Source of the DNA: Breznakibacter xylanolyticus | GTDB taxonomy: Bacteria > Bacteroidota > Bacteroidia > Bacteroidales > Marinilabiliaceae | DNA length: 64,000 bases | Assembly: GCF_003254275.1 (NCBI RefSeq) | Contig: NZ_QKZK01000015.1 | Span: 1-64,000, forward strand | Reading direction: 5' to 3' | Shown here: piece by piece, positions 56,209-64,000 of the stretch | Numbering within the stretch: the first letter of the stretch is position 1 | Layout: every line of letters begins with the position of its first letter | Made by a program: the position numbers and the translations under genes | The notes under the pieces: generated by a model | Seen by the model: the letters and a program-made list of their open reading frames with translations, nothing else | Database searches by the model: none | Told to the model about the DNA's origin: nothing

Positions 56209-58311
56209 TCAATCCGGAATGGTAAAGCGTGTTTTCAAATAAAAACGCAATCCTTCCGGTTCAATGGTGCCGGGTTGGTTTTTGGCATGTTCGCCGTATG
56301 CCGGAAGCCCTTTGCGGTTATCTAACAGGTTGAGTGCGGTAAAGGAGACTTCCAGTTTGTTCCAGAATTTTTTTGATGTCAACGTCATGTCAAAAAAATC
56401 GGCCGAAGCTTTTTTCTCTGCCATGGCGGCATCCATATATGGAATACCGTAAACACCCCGCCAGGCCAAATTGAGTTTCATGAGTCGGGCGATGTTGTAT
56501 TCTGCACCCAAAAATGAATTAAACGTGGGCACAAAAAGCGGCTGATCGTCAGAATTGTGTGCTTCAGCCACCGTTGTGGTGATCCCGTTGATGGAATATT
56601 CTTTCTTTTTGACCTGAGGTGCAAGTGCCGATCCATTCCAGTACACCAGCAAGCCGTTGGCCGGAGAAGTGCTCAAAGCCCATTCAACACCAGCAACGTC
56701 TAATCCGCCCGTGTTGGTAAAGTCATTAAACGTGATTGGGTCGCGCGTGATTTGATTCTTCAGCCGCTGTGAGTAAAAGGTGAGGCTGTAATCCAGCTTT
56801 CTGGCCAATTTTCCGATAACAGCCAACTCGTGTGCATCCAGGTTTTCAGCATCCGGGGAGGTGAGGGTGCGTTCGTTGGCTTGCGGACGTCGTGGCGCTT
56901 TGTTGTAGAAATACTTGATGACGTGGTTCTCGTTGATGTTGTAGATGGCACCACCTCTGTAAAAAGCAATCACGTCGGTGAAGGTGCCATCATCCTGATA
57001 GTCCAGTCGCACACCGCCAATGACTTTTAATTTGTCGGTGACACGATAATTGGCCTGTGCAAATGCGTTGTTATAAGTGATGTCCGATGCACGATATGTT
57101 GAGCTAAACCAATCAACTCCACGGTCGAGTGCAAAACTATGATTGTTCGAATACATGTTAATGCGAAACTGTCCAAACAAATCACTGCCCAAATTGATGT
57201 TCAATTTGTCTTTGAGTAGTTTGAAGTTTGCGTTAAAGCCCACATCGCGTTTGTGGTCGCCCAGCGAGGCAACCGGTTCGAAATACCAAATGCGATTATA
57301 GTAGTTGTGATAAAGTGAAATGCTGATGTGGTCATTGTTGATGGGCAATGCATATTCCATTCGGTAACAGAGTACGTTGAGCTGGTCGTGGGGTTCCTGC
57401 CCGGTGGTCGTTTTAATATCGTCCCAAAATTGGGCATACGATGTGGTTTCCCATTGTTGCGATTGTTCGTTTCGGGCATAGGCATCGGCAAACCAAAGTT
57501 GAGGCGAGTAGTGATCGTTGTGTTCGGTGTAGAAGATTGTTTTGAAATTCCGGTAATGTATTTTACCCACAAAAGAATATGAAGGTCTTAATCCGTTTGT
57601 CTTCCAATTGTTTCCCGGTTGGCCAAAAGCATTCTCCTGCACCTGATAGTCCTGACCTTTTTGATTAAAGCCGATGAACATCGACCCGTTGTTGTCTTTG
57701 AACTGATGACCATACATGGTACTCACCGAGTATTGGTTGTAATTGCCATATTGTGCCACCACTTCAGCTCCGTTGAGGTCGCTTCTCAAATTGGCGTTCA
57801 CCAAACCGGCGTTTGCGCTGCTACCCCAAGCTAACCCGGCTGGGCCTCGTACAGCTTCCAAGTTTCCAAAAAATTCACTTGGAAATGATGAGTGACCAAA
57901 ATCAACCACCGGCATTAATTCAATGCTATAGCCATAGCGCCAGATAGATTGCCAGCCCCTGGCCATTACTCCGTATTGACCGTAGTAGTCAGTATTATAA
58001 AAAGTATAACCCGGTACACGTCCCAGTGTCTCGTATAAATATCTGACCCCCCATCGGTTGATTTCATCTTTGGAGATTTGATAAACCGACATGGGTGCTT
58101 CCGAAATTTTTTCTTTTTGTTTTGAGACGGAATAGATGGGTTGATTCATCAGTTCAACCAATTCTTCGATTGACAAAAAGCTTAAGTCTTCAATCGATTC
58201 CTGTTTTTGACCGGAAGGGGTTTGGGGATTTTCCTGAGCTTTTATTGGTGCAAATAGGCACAATGTCCCCGCAATCAGGCATAAAGATGCCTTTCTGATT
58301 TCTCTTTTCAT
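56209..58311 (-). CDS. TonB-dependent receptor
   Basis: 700 residues with signal peptide (SLCLIAGTLCLFAPIKAQ). Plug domain: LSFLSIEELVELMNQPIYSVSKQKEKISEAPMSVYQISK (TonB-box-like start, ~42-80), GWQSIWRYGYS and LEAVRGPAGLAWGSSANAGLVN. Beta-barrel follows, with the C-terminus RFYLKTRFTIPD ending in a weakly aromatic strand. No SusD partner is adjacent, so it is a single-component importer of an iron chelate, cobamide or similar. The ligand cannot be told. Confidence 0.92.
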   Translation of the reverse strand: MKREIRKASLCLIAGTLCLFAPIKAQENPQTPSGQKQESIEDLSFLSIEELVELMNQPIYSVSKQKEKISEAPMSVYQISKDEINRWGVRYLYETLGRVPGYTFYNTDYYGQYGVMARGWQSIWRYGYSIELMPVVDFGHSSFPSEFFGNLEAVRGPAGLAWGSSANAGLVNANLRSDLNGAEVVAQYGNYNQYSVSTMYGHQFKDNNGSMFIGFNQKGQDYQVQENAFGQPGNNWKTNGLRPSYSFVGKIHYRNFKTIFYTEHNDHYSPQLWFADAYARNEQSQQWETTSYAQFWDDIKTTTGQEPHDQLNVLCYRMEYALPINNDHISISLYHNYYNRIWYFEPVASLGDHKRDVGFNANFKLLKDKLNINLGSDLFGQFRINMYSNNHSFALDRGVDWFSSTYRASDITYNNAFAQANYRVTDKLKVIGGVRLDYQDDGTFTDVIAFYRGGAIYNINENHVIKYFYNKAPRRPQANERTLTSPDAENLDAHELAVIGKLARKLDYSLTFYSQRLKNQITRDPITFNDFTNTGGLDVAGVEWALSTSPANGLLVYWNGSALAPQVKKKEYSINGITTTVAEAHNSDDQPLFVPTFNSFLGAEYNIARLMKLNLAWRGVYGIPYMDAAMAEKKASADFFDMTLTSKKFWNKLEVSFTALNLLDNRKGLPAYGEHAKNQPGTIEPEGLRFYLKTRFTIPD

Positions 58312-58504
58312 TAAAATTAAGGTTTAAAAATTCGCCACAAAAATAAATAGAAGTTTAAAAGTATTTTGGCATTTTGTTAATCTGTGTTAAATTTTATCTC
58401 GATAGTGTGTTTTCTATGATCTGATGTTGATTTTATGTGTCGAATCTCGAATTAAGACGGCCGATTGTGTAGATGCTTCACCTGGCGTAAAAAAAATGCA
58501 ATTT

Positions 58505-58536
58505 ATTGGTTTGTAATAAAAAAAGCGCTACTTTTG
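58505..58536 (+). promoter_or_regulatory. Promoter of rplM operon
   Basis: TTG at 58506-58508 and TACTTTTG at 58529-58536, 20 bases apart. Transcription near 58543 leaves a leader of about 150 bases. Confidence 0.6.
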
Positions 58537-58632
58537 CGCCCTGTTATTATCCGTGCCAAAGTACAATCTTTTTCAGTCACAGGTTTTTACGCATCGGTCA
58601 ACAGTCAGCGGTTGGTCGGTAAAAACGGGGCG
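58537..58632 (+). promoter_or_regulatory. Folded leader of the L13 (rplM) operon
   Basis: Closing stem CGCCC (58537-58541) / GGGCG (58628-58632). Inside it GTTTTTAC (58583-58590) / GTAAAAAC (58619-58626), and inside that GGTCAAC / GTTGGTC with wobble pairs. The stacked arrangement sits between promoter and the GTG start of rplM, where ribosomal-protein leaders usually bind their product. I recall that a leader of this kind has been proposed for L13 in Bacteroidia; a covariance search would decide. Confidence 0.55.
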
Positions 58633-58694
58633 GGGGATGATTGTGCAAACGAGTTTCAGTAAATAGTTGGTTTAATTTAATCAAAAAAAAGACA

Positions 58695-59150
58695 GTGGAT
58701 ACGTTAAGTTACAAAACGATCTCGGCAAACAAAGCTACTGTTCAGAAAGAGTGGGTTATTGTAGATGCCACCGATCAGGTGTTAGGCCGATTGGGTTCAA
58801 AAGTTGCCAAACTTTTGCGTGGTAAATACAAGCCAAACTACACTCCTCACGTAGATTGTGGCGATAATGTGATCATTATCAACGCCGACAAAGTCCGTTT
58901 GACAGGAAACAAATGGAACGACAGGGTATTCTTCTTCCACAGCGGTTATCCCGGTGGTCAAACAGAAGTTTCTCCCGCAGAATTATTTGCAAAAAGTCCC
59001 GAAAAACTGGTTGAAAAAACCGTGAAAGGGATGTTGCCCAAAACCAAGTTGGGTGCCCAATTGTATCGCAACCTGCACGTGTATGTAGGTGCCGAGCACA
59101 AAAACCAGGCTCAGCAGCCCAAGGTTATTGACTTAAATTCAATTAAATAA
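58695..59150 (+). CDS. rplM: 50S ribosomal protein L13
   Basis: 151 residues from GTG (VDTLSYKTISANKATVQKEW), the family start in Bacteroidota; the 18 extra codons upstream belong to the leader. Conserved WVIVDATDQVLGRLGSKVAKLLRGK and the VYVGAEHKNQAQQPKV ending. First gene of rplM-rpsI (5-base gap). Confidence 0.96.
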   Translation: MDTLSYKTISANKATVQKEWVIVDATDQVLGRLGSKVAKLLRGKYKPNYTPHVDCGDNVIIINADKVRLTGNKWNDRVFFFHSGYPGGQTEVSPAELFAKSPEKLVEKTVKGMLPKTKLGAQLYRNLHVYVGAEHKNQAQQPKVIDLNSIK

Positions 59151-59155
59151 GCATT

Positions 59156-59542
59156 ATGGAAGTAGTAAACGCCATTGGACGTAGAAAAGCGGCTATCGCT
59201 CGCGTGTATCTCAAAGAAGGCAAGGGACAAATCACCATTAACGACCGTGAGTTGTCAAATTACTTTCCGGCTGCTACGCTTCAATACATTGTGAAACAGC
59301 CATTGTCGACTTTAGGTTGTGTTGAAAAATACGACATCAAAGTAAACCTGAATGGTGGTGGTATCAAAGGTCAGGCTGAAGCATTGCGTTTGGCAATTGC
59401 CCGTGCCCTGGTGAAAATCAACGGCGAAGACAAGAAAGCTCTGCGTGCCGAAGGTTTCATGACTCGCGATTCACGTGTGGTTGAACGTAAAAAACCGGGA
59501 CGTCCCAAAGCTCGTAAGAGATTCCAGTTCAGTAAACGTTAA
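59156..59542 (+). CDS. rpsI: 30S ribosomal protein S9
   Basis: 128 residues. Binds near the P-site tRNA. IGRRKAAIARVYLKEGKG (start) and GFMTRDSRVVERKKPGRPKARKRFQFSKR (end, with the terminal Lys-Arg) are diagnostic. Second gene of the operon, 5 bases after rplM. Confidence 0.97.
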   Translation: MEVVNAIGRRKAAIARVYLKEGKGQITINDRELSNYFPAATLQYIVKQPLSTLGCVEKYDIKVNLNGGGIKGQAEALRLAIARALVKINGEDKKALRAEGFMTRDSRVVERKKPGRPKARKRFQFSKR

Positions 59543-59644
59543 TATTTTTCGGGTACGTTTAGTATCTAAACCGGAAAGACTCTGCAAGGCAGACTACTGG
59601 CCGGTTGTTAACGTCAAAGAATGTAAACGACTAAAAAAAACAAA

Positions 59645-60484
59645 ATGCCTAGAACTAATTTTCAGGAATTATTGGATGCCGGAGTTCACTTCGGTCACCT
59701 TAAAAGAAAATGGAATCCTGCCATGGCTCCTTATATCTTCATGGAGCGTAACGGGATTCATATCCTCGACTTGCACAAAACCGCTGTCAAAATTGACGAG
59801 GCTGCCAACGCCTTGAAACAAATCGCTAAATCGGGCCGGAAAATATTATTTGTTGCCACCAAAAAACAAGCTAAAGAAATTTTGGCTGAAAAAGTAGGTG
59901 CCGTAAACATGCCATACGTTTGTGAGCGCTGGCCGGGAGGTATGTTGACCAACTTCCCTACCATCCGTAAGGCTGTGAAAAAAATGAGTACCATCGATAA
60001 GTTGATGCAAGATCCTTCTTCTTGGAGCAACTTGTCAAAACGCGAGCGTTTGCAAATCTCTCGTCAACGCGCAAAACTGGAAAAAACTTTGGGAAGCATC
60101 GCTGACTTGACTCGTCTTCCTGCTGCCATGTTTGTGATTGATGTGATGAAAGAGCACATTGCTGTTCGTGAAGCGAACCGTTTGGGTATTCCTGTGTTTG
60201 GTGTGGTTGATACCAACTCAGATCCTTCTAACGTTGATTTCATCATCCCTGCTAACGATGATGCGACCAAATCTATCGAGTTGATTACCGGTATTATGAC
60301 TGCTGCCATCAAAGAAGGTTTGGAAGAGCGTAAGCTTGAAAAAGACAACGAGCCTGAAAAAGGTAAAAACGAAGGTGGAAAGCGCGTTAAAGCAAAGAAA
60401 ACTGAAGAGTTTGAAGACGAAGCTGCTGACATTGACGAAGAGGAAATCGACGCCGATGAAGTAGATGCTGATGACGCTGAATAA
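59645..60484 (+). CDS. rpsB: 30S ribosomal protein S2
   Basis: 279 residues. MPRTNFQELLDAGVHFGHLKRKWNPAMAPYIF is the S2 start, with IIPANDDATKSIELI near the end of the core. A ~35-residue tail beyond the core is highly acidic, rich in Glu and Asp (EEFEDEAADIDEEEIDADE), unusual beside the basic core of most ribosomal proteins. tsf follows 30 bases on, the standard rpsB-tsf pairing. Confidence 0.96.
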   Translation: MPRTNFQELLDAGVHFGHLKRKWNPAMAPYIFMERNGIHILDLHKTAVKIDEAANALKQIAKSGRKILFVATKKQAKEILAEKVGAVNMPYVCERWPGGMLTNFPTIRKAVKKMSTIDKLMQDPSSWSNLSKRERLQISRQRAKLEKTLGSIADLTRLPAAMFVIDVMKEHIAVREANRLGIPVFGVVDTNSDPSNVDFIIPANDDATKSIELITGIMTAAIKEGLEERKLEKDNEPEKGKNEGGKRVKAKKTEEFEDEAADIDEEEIDADEVDADDAE

Positions 60485-60514
60485 TTTGTTGAATTTTTTT
60501 TAAAAATATAAATC

Positions 60515-61339
60515 ATGGCTATTACAGCTGCTGATGTAAATAAATTGCGCCAAATGACCGGCGCCGGTATGATGGACTGTAAAAAGGCCCTTACCGAAAC
60601 CGATGGTGATTTCGATAAAGCCATTGAATTTATCCGCAAGAGCGGACAGGCCGTGGCCAACAAACGTGCTGATCGCGAAACAACTGAAGGTTGCGTGTTG
60701 GCTAAGACCAACGATGGCAAATTTGGGGTGTTAGTTGCACTTTGCTGCGAAACTGACTTTGTTGCTAAAAACGAAAGTTTTGTTGCTCTGACTAATTCGA
60801 TTGTTGATGTTGCTTTGGCTAACAAGCCTGCGACTAAAGAAGCATTGTTGGCTTTACCTTTGCAAGATTCCACAGTTCAGGAAGTGATTACTGCACAAGT
60901 TGGTGTTATCGGTGAGAAGTTGGAGATCAACGCTTTTGAAACCATCGAAGGTGAAACGGTAACTGCTTACATTCATGCTGGTAATAAATTGGCGACTTTG
61001 GTTGCATTTAACCAAGCTGGCATTGAGGTACAAGTTGGTAAAGACGTTGCCATGCAGGTAGCTGCAATGGCTCCTGTTGCAGTTGATTCATCTTCTGTAC
61101 CTGCTGAAATTGTAGAGAAAGAGCGCGAAATTGCTCGTGAACTGGCTCGCAACGAAGGCAAGCCTGAGAACATGCTCGATAAAATCGCCGAAGGTCGTGT
61201 GAACAAATTCTTCAAAGAAAGCACTTTGATGATGCAAGAGTTTGTAAAGGACAACAAAAAAACCATTCAGCAATACCTTGATGGGGTAAGCAAAGGTTTG
61301 GTTGTAACTTCTTTCAAGCGTTTTTCGCTGAACAATTAA
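60515..61339 (+). CDS. tsf: Elongation factor Ts
   Basis: 274 residues. Nucleotide exchange factor for EF-Tu. AAADVNKLRQMTGAGMMDCKKALTE-type start (first ~25 residues) with the TGAGMMDCK motif, then the RKSGQAVANKRADR region and CETDFVAKNESF (EF-Tu contact). A terminator follows (61363-61386), so pyrH may have its own promoter. Confidence 0.97.
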   Translation: MAITAADVNKLRQMTGAGMMDCKKALTETDGDFDKAIEFIRKSGQAVANKRADRETTEGCVLAKTNDGKFGVLVALCCETDFVAKNESFVALTNSIVDVALANKPATKEALLALPLQDSTVQEVITAQVGVIGEKLEINAFETIEGETVTAYIHAGNKLATLVAFNQAGIEVQVGKDVAMQVAAMAPVAVDSSSVPAEIVEKEREIARELARNEGKPENMLDKIAEGRVNKFFKESTLMMQEFVKDNKKTIQQYLDGVSKGLVVTSFKRFSLNN

Positions 61340-61362
61340 TGGTTTTGAACCATCATTATAAA

Positions 61363-61386
61363 AAAGGGGCTTTTGCCCCTTTTTTT
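61363..61386 (+). terminator. Terminator after tsf
   Basis: AAAGGGGC / GCCCCTTT hairpin with a T-run. Confidence 0.88.
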
Positions 61387-61457
61387 GTGTTTTATGGTAG
61401 CATTGTTTTTATTAACATTGAAGCCGTTTTGAAAAATTGACTTTTACTAGAAAAATC

Positions 61458-62165
61458 ATGACTTATAAACGCATCCTTTTAAAGTTAAGTGGCGAATCCC
61501 TTATGGGCGCACAAGGTCACGGTATTGATACCGGTCGGTTAAATGAATATGCGACGCAGATTCGCGACATTGTAAAATTAGGCGTGCAGGTCGGCATCGT
61601 CATTGGTGGTGGTAATATTTTTCGTGGTCTGAGTGGAATGTCAAAAGGGGTCGATCGCTACAAGGGCGATCAAATGGGTATGTTGGCCACTGTTATTAAT
61701 GCGTTGGCATTAAGTTCGGCGTTAGAGGACTTGGATGTGAAGGCGCGGGTGCTGACGGCCATTCGCATGGAGCCGGTTGGTGAGTTTTACTCCAAGCCAA
61801 AGGCCATTGAGGCACTTGAACGAGGCGAAGTGGTGATATTGGCCGCAGGCACAGGCAATCCCTATTTTACTACAGACACGGGTTCGTCGCTACGTGGCAT
61901 TGAGATTGAGGCCGACGTGATGCTGAAAGGGACTCGTGTGGATGGGATTTATACGGCCGATCCGGAGAAGGATCCTTCGGCGGTAAAATTTGATACCATC
62001 ACTTACGATGAGGTTTATCATCGTGGTTTGAAAGTGATGGATTTGACTGCAACCACCATGTGCAAAGAGAACAACTTACCCATTATTGTGTTTGACATGG
62101 ATACTCCCGGTAATTTGATCAAGGTTGTCAAGGGCGAGAAGATAGGAACTTTGGTGCATAATTGA
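61458..62165 (+). CDS. pyrH: UMP kinase
   Basis: 235 residues from ATG 61458 (MTYKRILLKLSGESLMG). Phosphorylates UMP to UDP in pyrimidine synthesis. GIVIGGGNIFRGLSG and the TDTGSSLRGIEIEADVMLKGT segment (with GADV-like) are typical amino-acid-kinase-fold motifs. The longer frame begins with TTG and adds seven residues. frr, often the next gene, is elsewhere (23479). Confidence 0.96.
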   Translation: MTYKRILLKLSGESLMGAQGHGIDTGRLNEYATQIRDIVKLGVQVGIVIGGGNIFRGLSGMSKGVDRYKGDQMGMLATVINALALSSALEDLDVKARVLTAIRMEPVGEFYSKPKAIEALERGEVVILAAGTGNPYFTTDTGSSLRGIEIEADVMLKGTRVDGIYTADPEKDPSAVKFDTITYDEVYHRGLKVMDLTATTMCKENNLPIIVFDMDTPGNLIKVVKGEKIGTLVHN

Positions 62166-62248
62166 TTGTTATGATGATATTCGGGATGACCCGATGCATG
62201 GCTCGGTAATATTTGTTAAATTCACGGGCGTTATTAAAAAAACCATAC

Positions 62249-64000
62249 ATGGCTCAACTCTTTAAGAAGTGCTGGCCTTACTTGCTGGCTATCGTTATTT
62301 TTGTGGCGTTAAGCGTCACTTATTTCAGTCCGGTTTTAGAGGGCAAAAAATTGCCGCAAATGGACGACATTCATGCCAAGGGAATGGCAAAGGAACTGGT
62401 CGATCATCATGCTGCCACTGGGGAACACTCTATGTGGACCAATTCGATGTTTGGCGGCATGCCGGCTTATCAAATCAAGGGCGATTCGTCGGCCAGTCTG
62501 TTTGGTTATCTCAATAAGGCCACGCGATTGGGTTTGCCGTTTCAGACCATGGCCATCGTGTTTCTGTATTTGCTTGGCTTTTATGTGTTGTTGTTGAGCC
62601 TGAAGGTCGATAAGTGGCTGAGCCTGATAGGAGCCATTGCTTTTGCATTTGGGTCGTATAACTTAATAATAATCATCGCAGGACACATCACCAAGGCTTA
62701 TGCCATCGCTTTGATGGCGCCCGTGGTTGCAGCTGTGTTGTTGGCTTATAATAAAAATAAGTGGCTTGGTGGCTTGATGTTGTCCATTACCCTGGGGATG
62801 GAAATCGGTTACAACCATCCGCAAATCACCTATTATTTAGCACTGCTTGTTTTGGTCATCGTAGTGGTGCGTTTGGTGGATGCTTATAAGGAGAAAACAT
62901 TAACCATGTTTTGGAAAACCACCGGTATTCTCTCGGTGGCAGCCATGTTGGCTGTTCTGCCTAATCTCACCTCGTTGTGGACCACTTATGAGTATGGTAA
63001 GTATAGCATTCGGGGAGCATCGGAATTATCTGCTGCTGATGGACAAAAAGTCGGTACTGGGCTGGATAAGGATTATGCCATGGCATGGAGTTATGGCGTG
63101 AAAGAGACCTTTACCCTGATGGTGCCCAACGTGGTTGGGGGTGCCTCCGAAGCCATTGGTAACAATCCCGAATTGCTCGATAATGTAGATGCGCAGTTCC
63201 GTAGTATGGTGGCTCAGCAAAGTCAGTATTGGGGCGGTCGTCCGTTTACTTCGGGGCCGGTGTATGTGGGCGCCATCATCTGTTTCTTGTTTCTGTTGGG
63301 TGCCTTTGTTTATAAGGGATCCGAGAAGTGGTGGCTCATTGCAGCGACGGTGCTGTCGCTGTTTTTGGCTTGGGGAAAGAATTTTCCGTTGTTCAACGAT
63401 TTGATGTTCGATTATTTCCCGCTTTATAACAAGTTCCGTACCGTTGAAATGGCGTTGGTGATAGCAGGTCTCACGATGCCTGTGTTGGCATTTTTGGGCT
63501 TGCAGGAAATCATTAAGCGCCCCGAACTGGTAAGCCAAAATGGAAAGTGGTTTTTGGTCTCTTTGGTGCTGACTGCAGGGGTAAGCATCTTGTTTTATCT
63601 CTTTCCGGGTATGTTTTTCGATTTTATCAGTGCTGATGAGTTGAAAGCCATTTTGGATCAAAAGCAACAAATGGTTCAGCAAAATCCGCAATATGCAGCC
63701 ATGTTCGATCAGTTGGTCGATAACCTCAAGTTGGCTCGCATCGATTTGTTGAAGGCCGATGCCTTGCGTTCGTTTTTCTTTATCATGTTGGCTTCGGCTT
63801 CTATTTGGTTCTTTGTAACTCATAAGTTGTCGGTGACATATATGACAGCGGGATTGGCCATTTTGGTGTTGATTGATATGTGGAGCATTGACAAGCGTTA
63901 TCTCAATGCCGATCATTTTAAGTCACCACGTGAAGCCCAAGCTTTTGTGGCCACTGCTTGCGACAAGCAGATATTGGCTGATGAGGATCCCAATTACCGT
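62249..64000 (+). CDS. YfhO-family multipass membrane protein, cut by the window end
   Basis: Open from ATG 62249 to the window end, 584 codons with no stop, so the 3' end is missing. The start reads MAQLFKKCWPYLLAIVIFVAL, then SPVLEGKKLPQMDDI, WTNSMFGGMPAYQI and IAGHITKAYAIALM, all typical of the YfhO family of large Bacteroidota and Gram-positive membrane proteins related to GT-C glycosyltransferases. About a dozen hydrophobic helices are expected. In Gram-positives YfhO glycosylates lipoteichoic acid; the role here is unknown. Confidence 0.9.
   Translation, partial: MAQLFKKCWPYLLAIVIFVALSVTYFSPVLEGKKLPQMDDIHAKGMAKELVDHHAATGEHSMWTNSMFGGMPAYQIKGDSSASLFGYLNKATRLGLPFQTMAIVFLYLLGFYVLLLSLKVDKWLSLIGAIAFAFGSYNLIIIIAGHITKAYAIALMAPVVAAVLLAYNKNKWLGGLMLSITLGMEIGYNHPQITYYLALLVLVIVVVRLVDAYKEKTLTMFWKTTGILSVAAMLAVLPNLTSLWTTYEYGKYSIRGASELSAADGQKVGTGLDKDYAMAWSYGVKETFTLMVPNVVGGASEAIGNNPELLDNVDAQFRSMVAQQSQYWGGRPFTSGPVYVGAIICFLFLLGAFVYKGSEKWWLIAATVLSLFLAWGKNFPLFNDLMFDYFPLYNKFRTVEMALVIAGLTMPVLAFLGLQEIIKRPELVSQNGKWFLVSLVLTAGVSILFYLFPGMFFDFISADELKAILDQKQQMVQQNPQYAAMFDQLVDNLKLARIDLLKADALRSFFFIMLASASIWFFVTHKLSVTYMTAGLAILVLIDMWSIDKRYLNADHFKSPREAQAFVATACDKQILADEDPNYR

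Noticed and set aside
63026-63916. 296-codon minus-strand frame at the right end
   Set aside because: Antisense to the YfhO-type gene, which is open on the plus strand through the window end and has the family motifs.

Overview
The window reads as chromosomal DNA of a Bacteroidota bacterium, probably an anaerobic or facultative member of the Bacteroidales/Marinilabiliales group. Evidence: family markers nearly confined to that phylum (GH97, PL10 pectate lyase, DUF6377 regulator, DUF6427 and DUF2723 membrane proteins, a type-IX-secretion-like sorting domain, a Reg_prop sensor kinase), promoters of the TTTG-N19/20-TAnnTTTG type before several genes, few Shine-Dalgarno sites, and tRNA genes without encoded CCA. 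Indolepyruvate:ferredoxin oxidoreductase plus a Wolinella-type fumarate reductase/succinate dehydrogenase suggest fermentation of amino acids and sugars with fumarate respiration. This is inference; no 16S gene is present.

Layout. 1-758: gene-free, repeat-rich. 759-4779: iorAB, a protein of unknown function built from two copies of one domain, and a MEKHLA/PAS protein. 5156-10424 (minus strand): ATP-cone/endonuclease-fold protein, unusual zinc-ribbon SDR, CvpA, GH3-family enzyme, stand-alone receiver. 10533-25753: three PAS sensor kinases interleaved with a secreted Lys-rich protein, nucleoside deaminase, pectate lyase, a DUF2723 glycosyltransferase-like protein, polysaccharide deacetylase, acyltransferase, a small exported sorting-domain-like protein, a YqaA-type protein and frr. 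26079-29528: sdhCAB. 29653-38437: housekeeping genes and five tRNA genes, including dgt, arfB, metK (behind an apparent SAM-II riboswitch), a tRNA-Glu/rpsT/tRNA-Glu unit and two tandem tRNA-Asn. 38585-42470: typA, yceD, rpmF, fabH. 43527-49257: Reg_prop kinase, purD, DUF6427. 49342-58311: GH97 with its likely regulator, CoA-disulfide-reductase-like protein with two rhodanese domains, CoA-binding protein, TonB-dependent receptor. 58695-62165: rplM-rpsI-rpsB-tsf-pyrH, preceded by a folded leader. 62249-end: YfhO-type membrane protein cut by the window edge.

No CRISPR array, phage, transposase or classic defence island is visible. The most interesting items are the SAM-II-like riboswitch on metK, the duplicated unknown domain at 3349-4200, the structured L13 leader, the tRNA-Glu/rpsT/tRNA-Glu sandwich, the passenger-less sorting-domain protein, and several enzymes with altered catalytic residues (SDR without Tyr, first rhodanese without Cys). 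Four sensor kinases share the window with only one receiver protein. Many starts were moved inward from the longest open frame, using family alignment, promoter position or terminator position.
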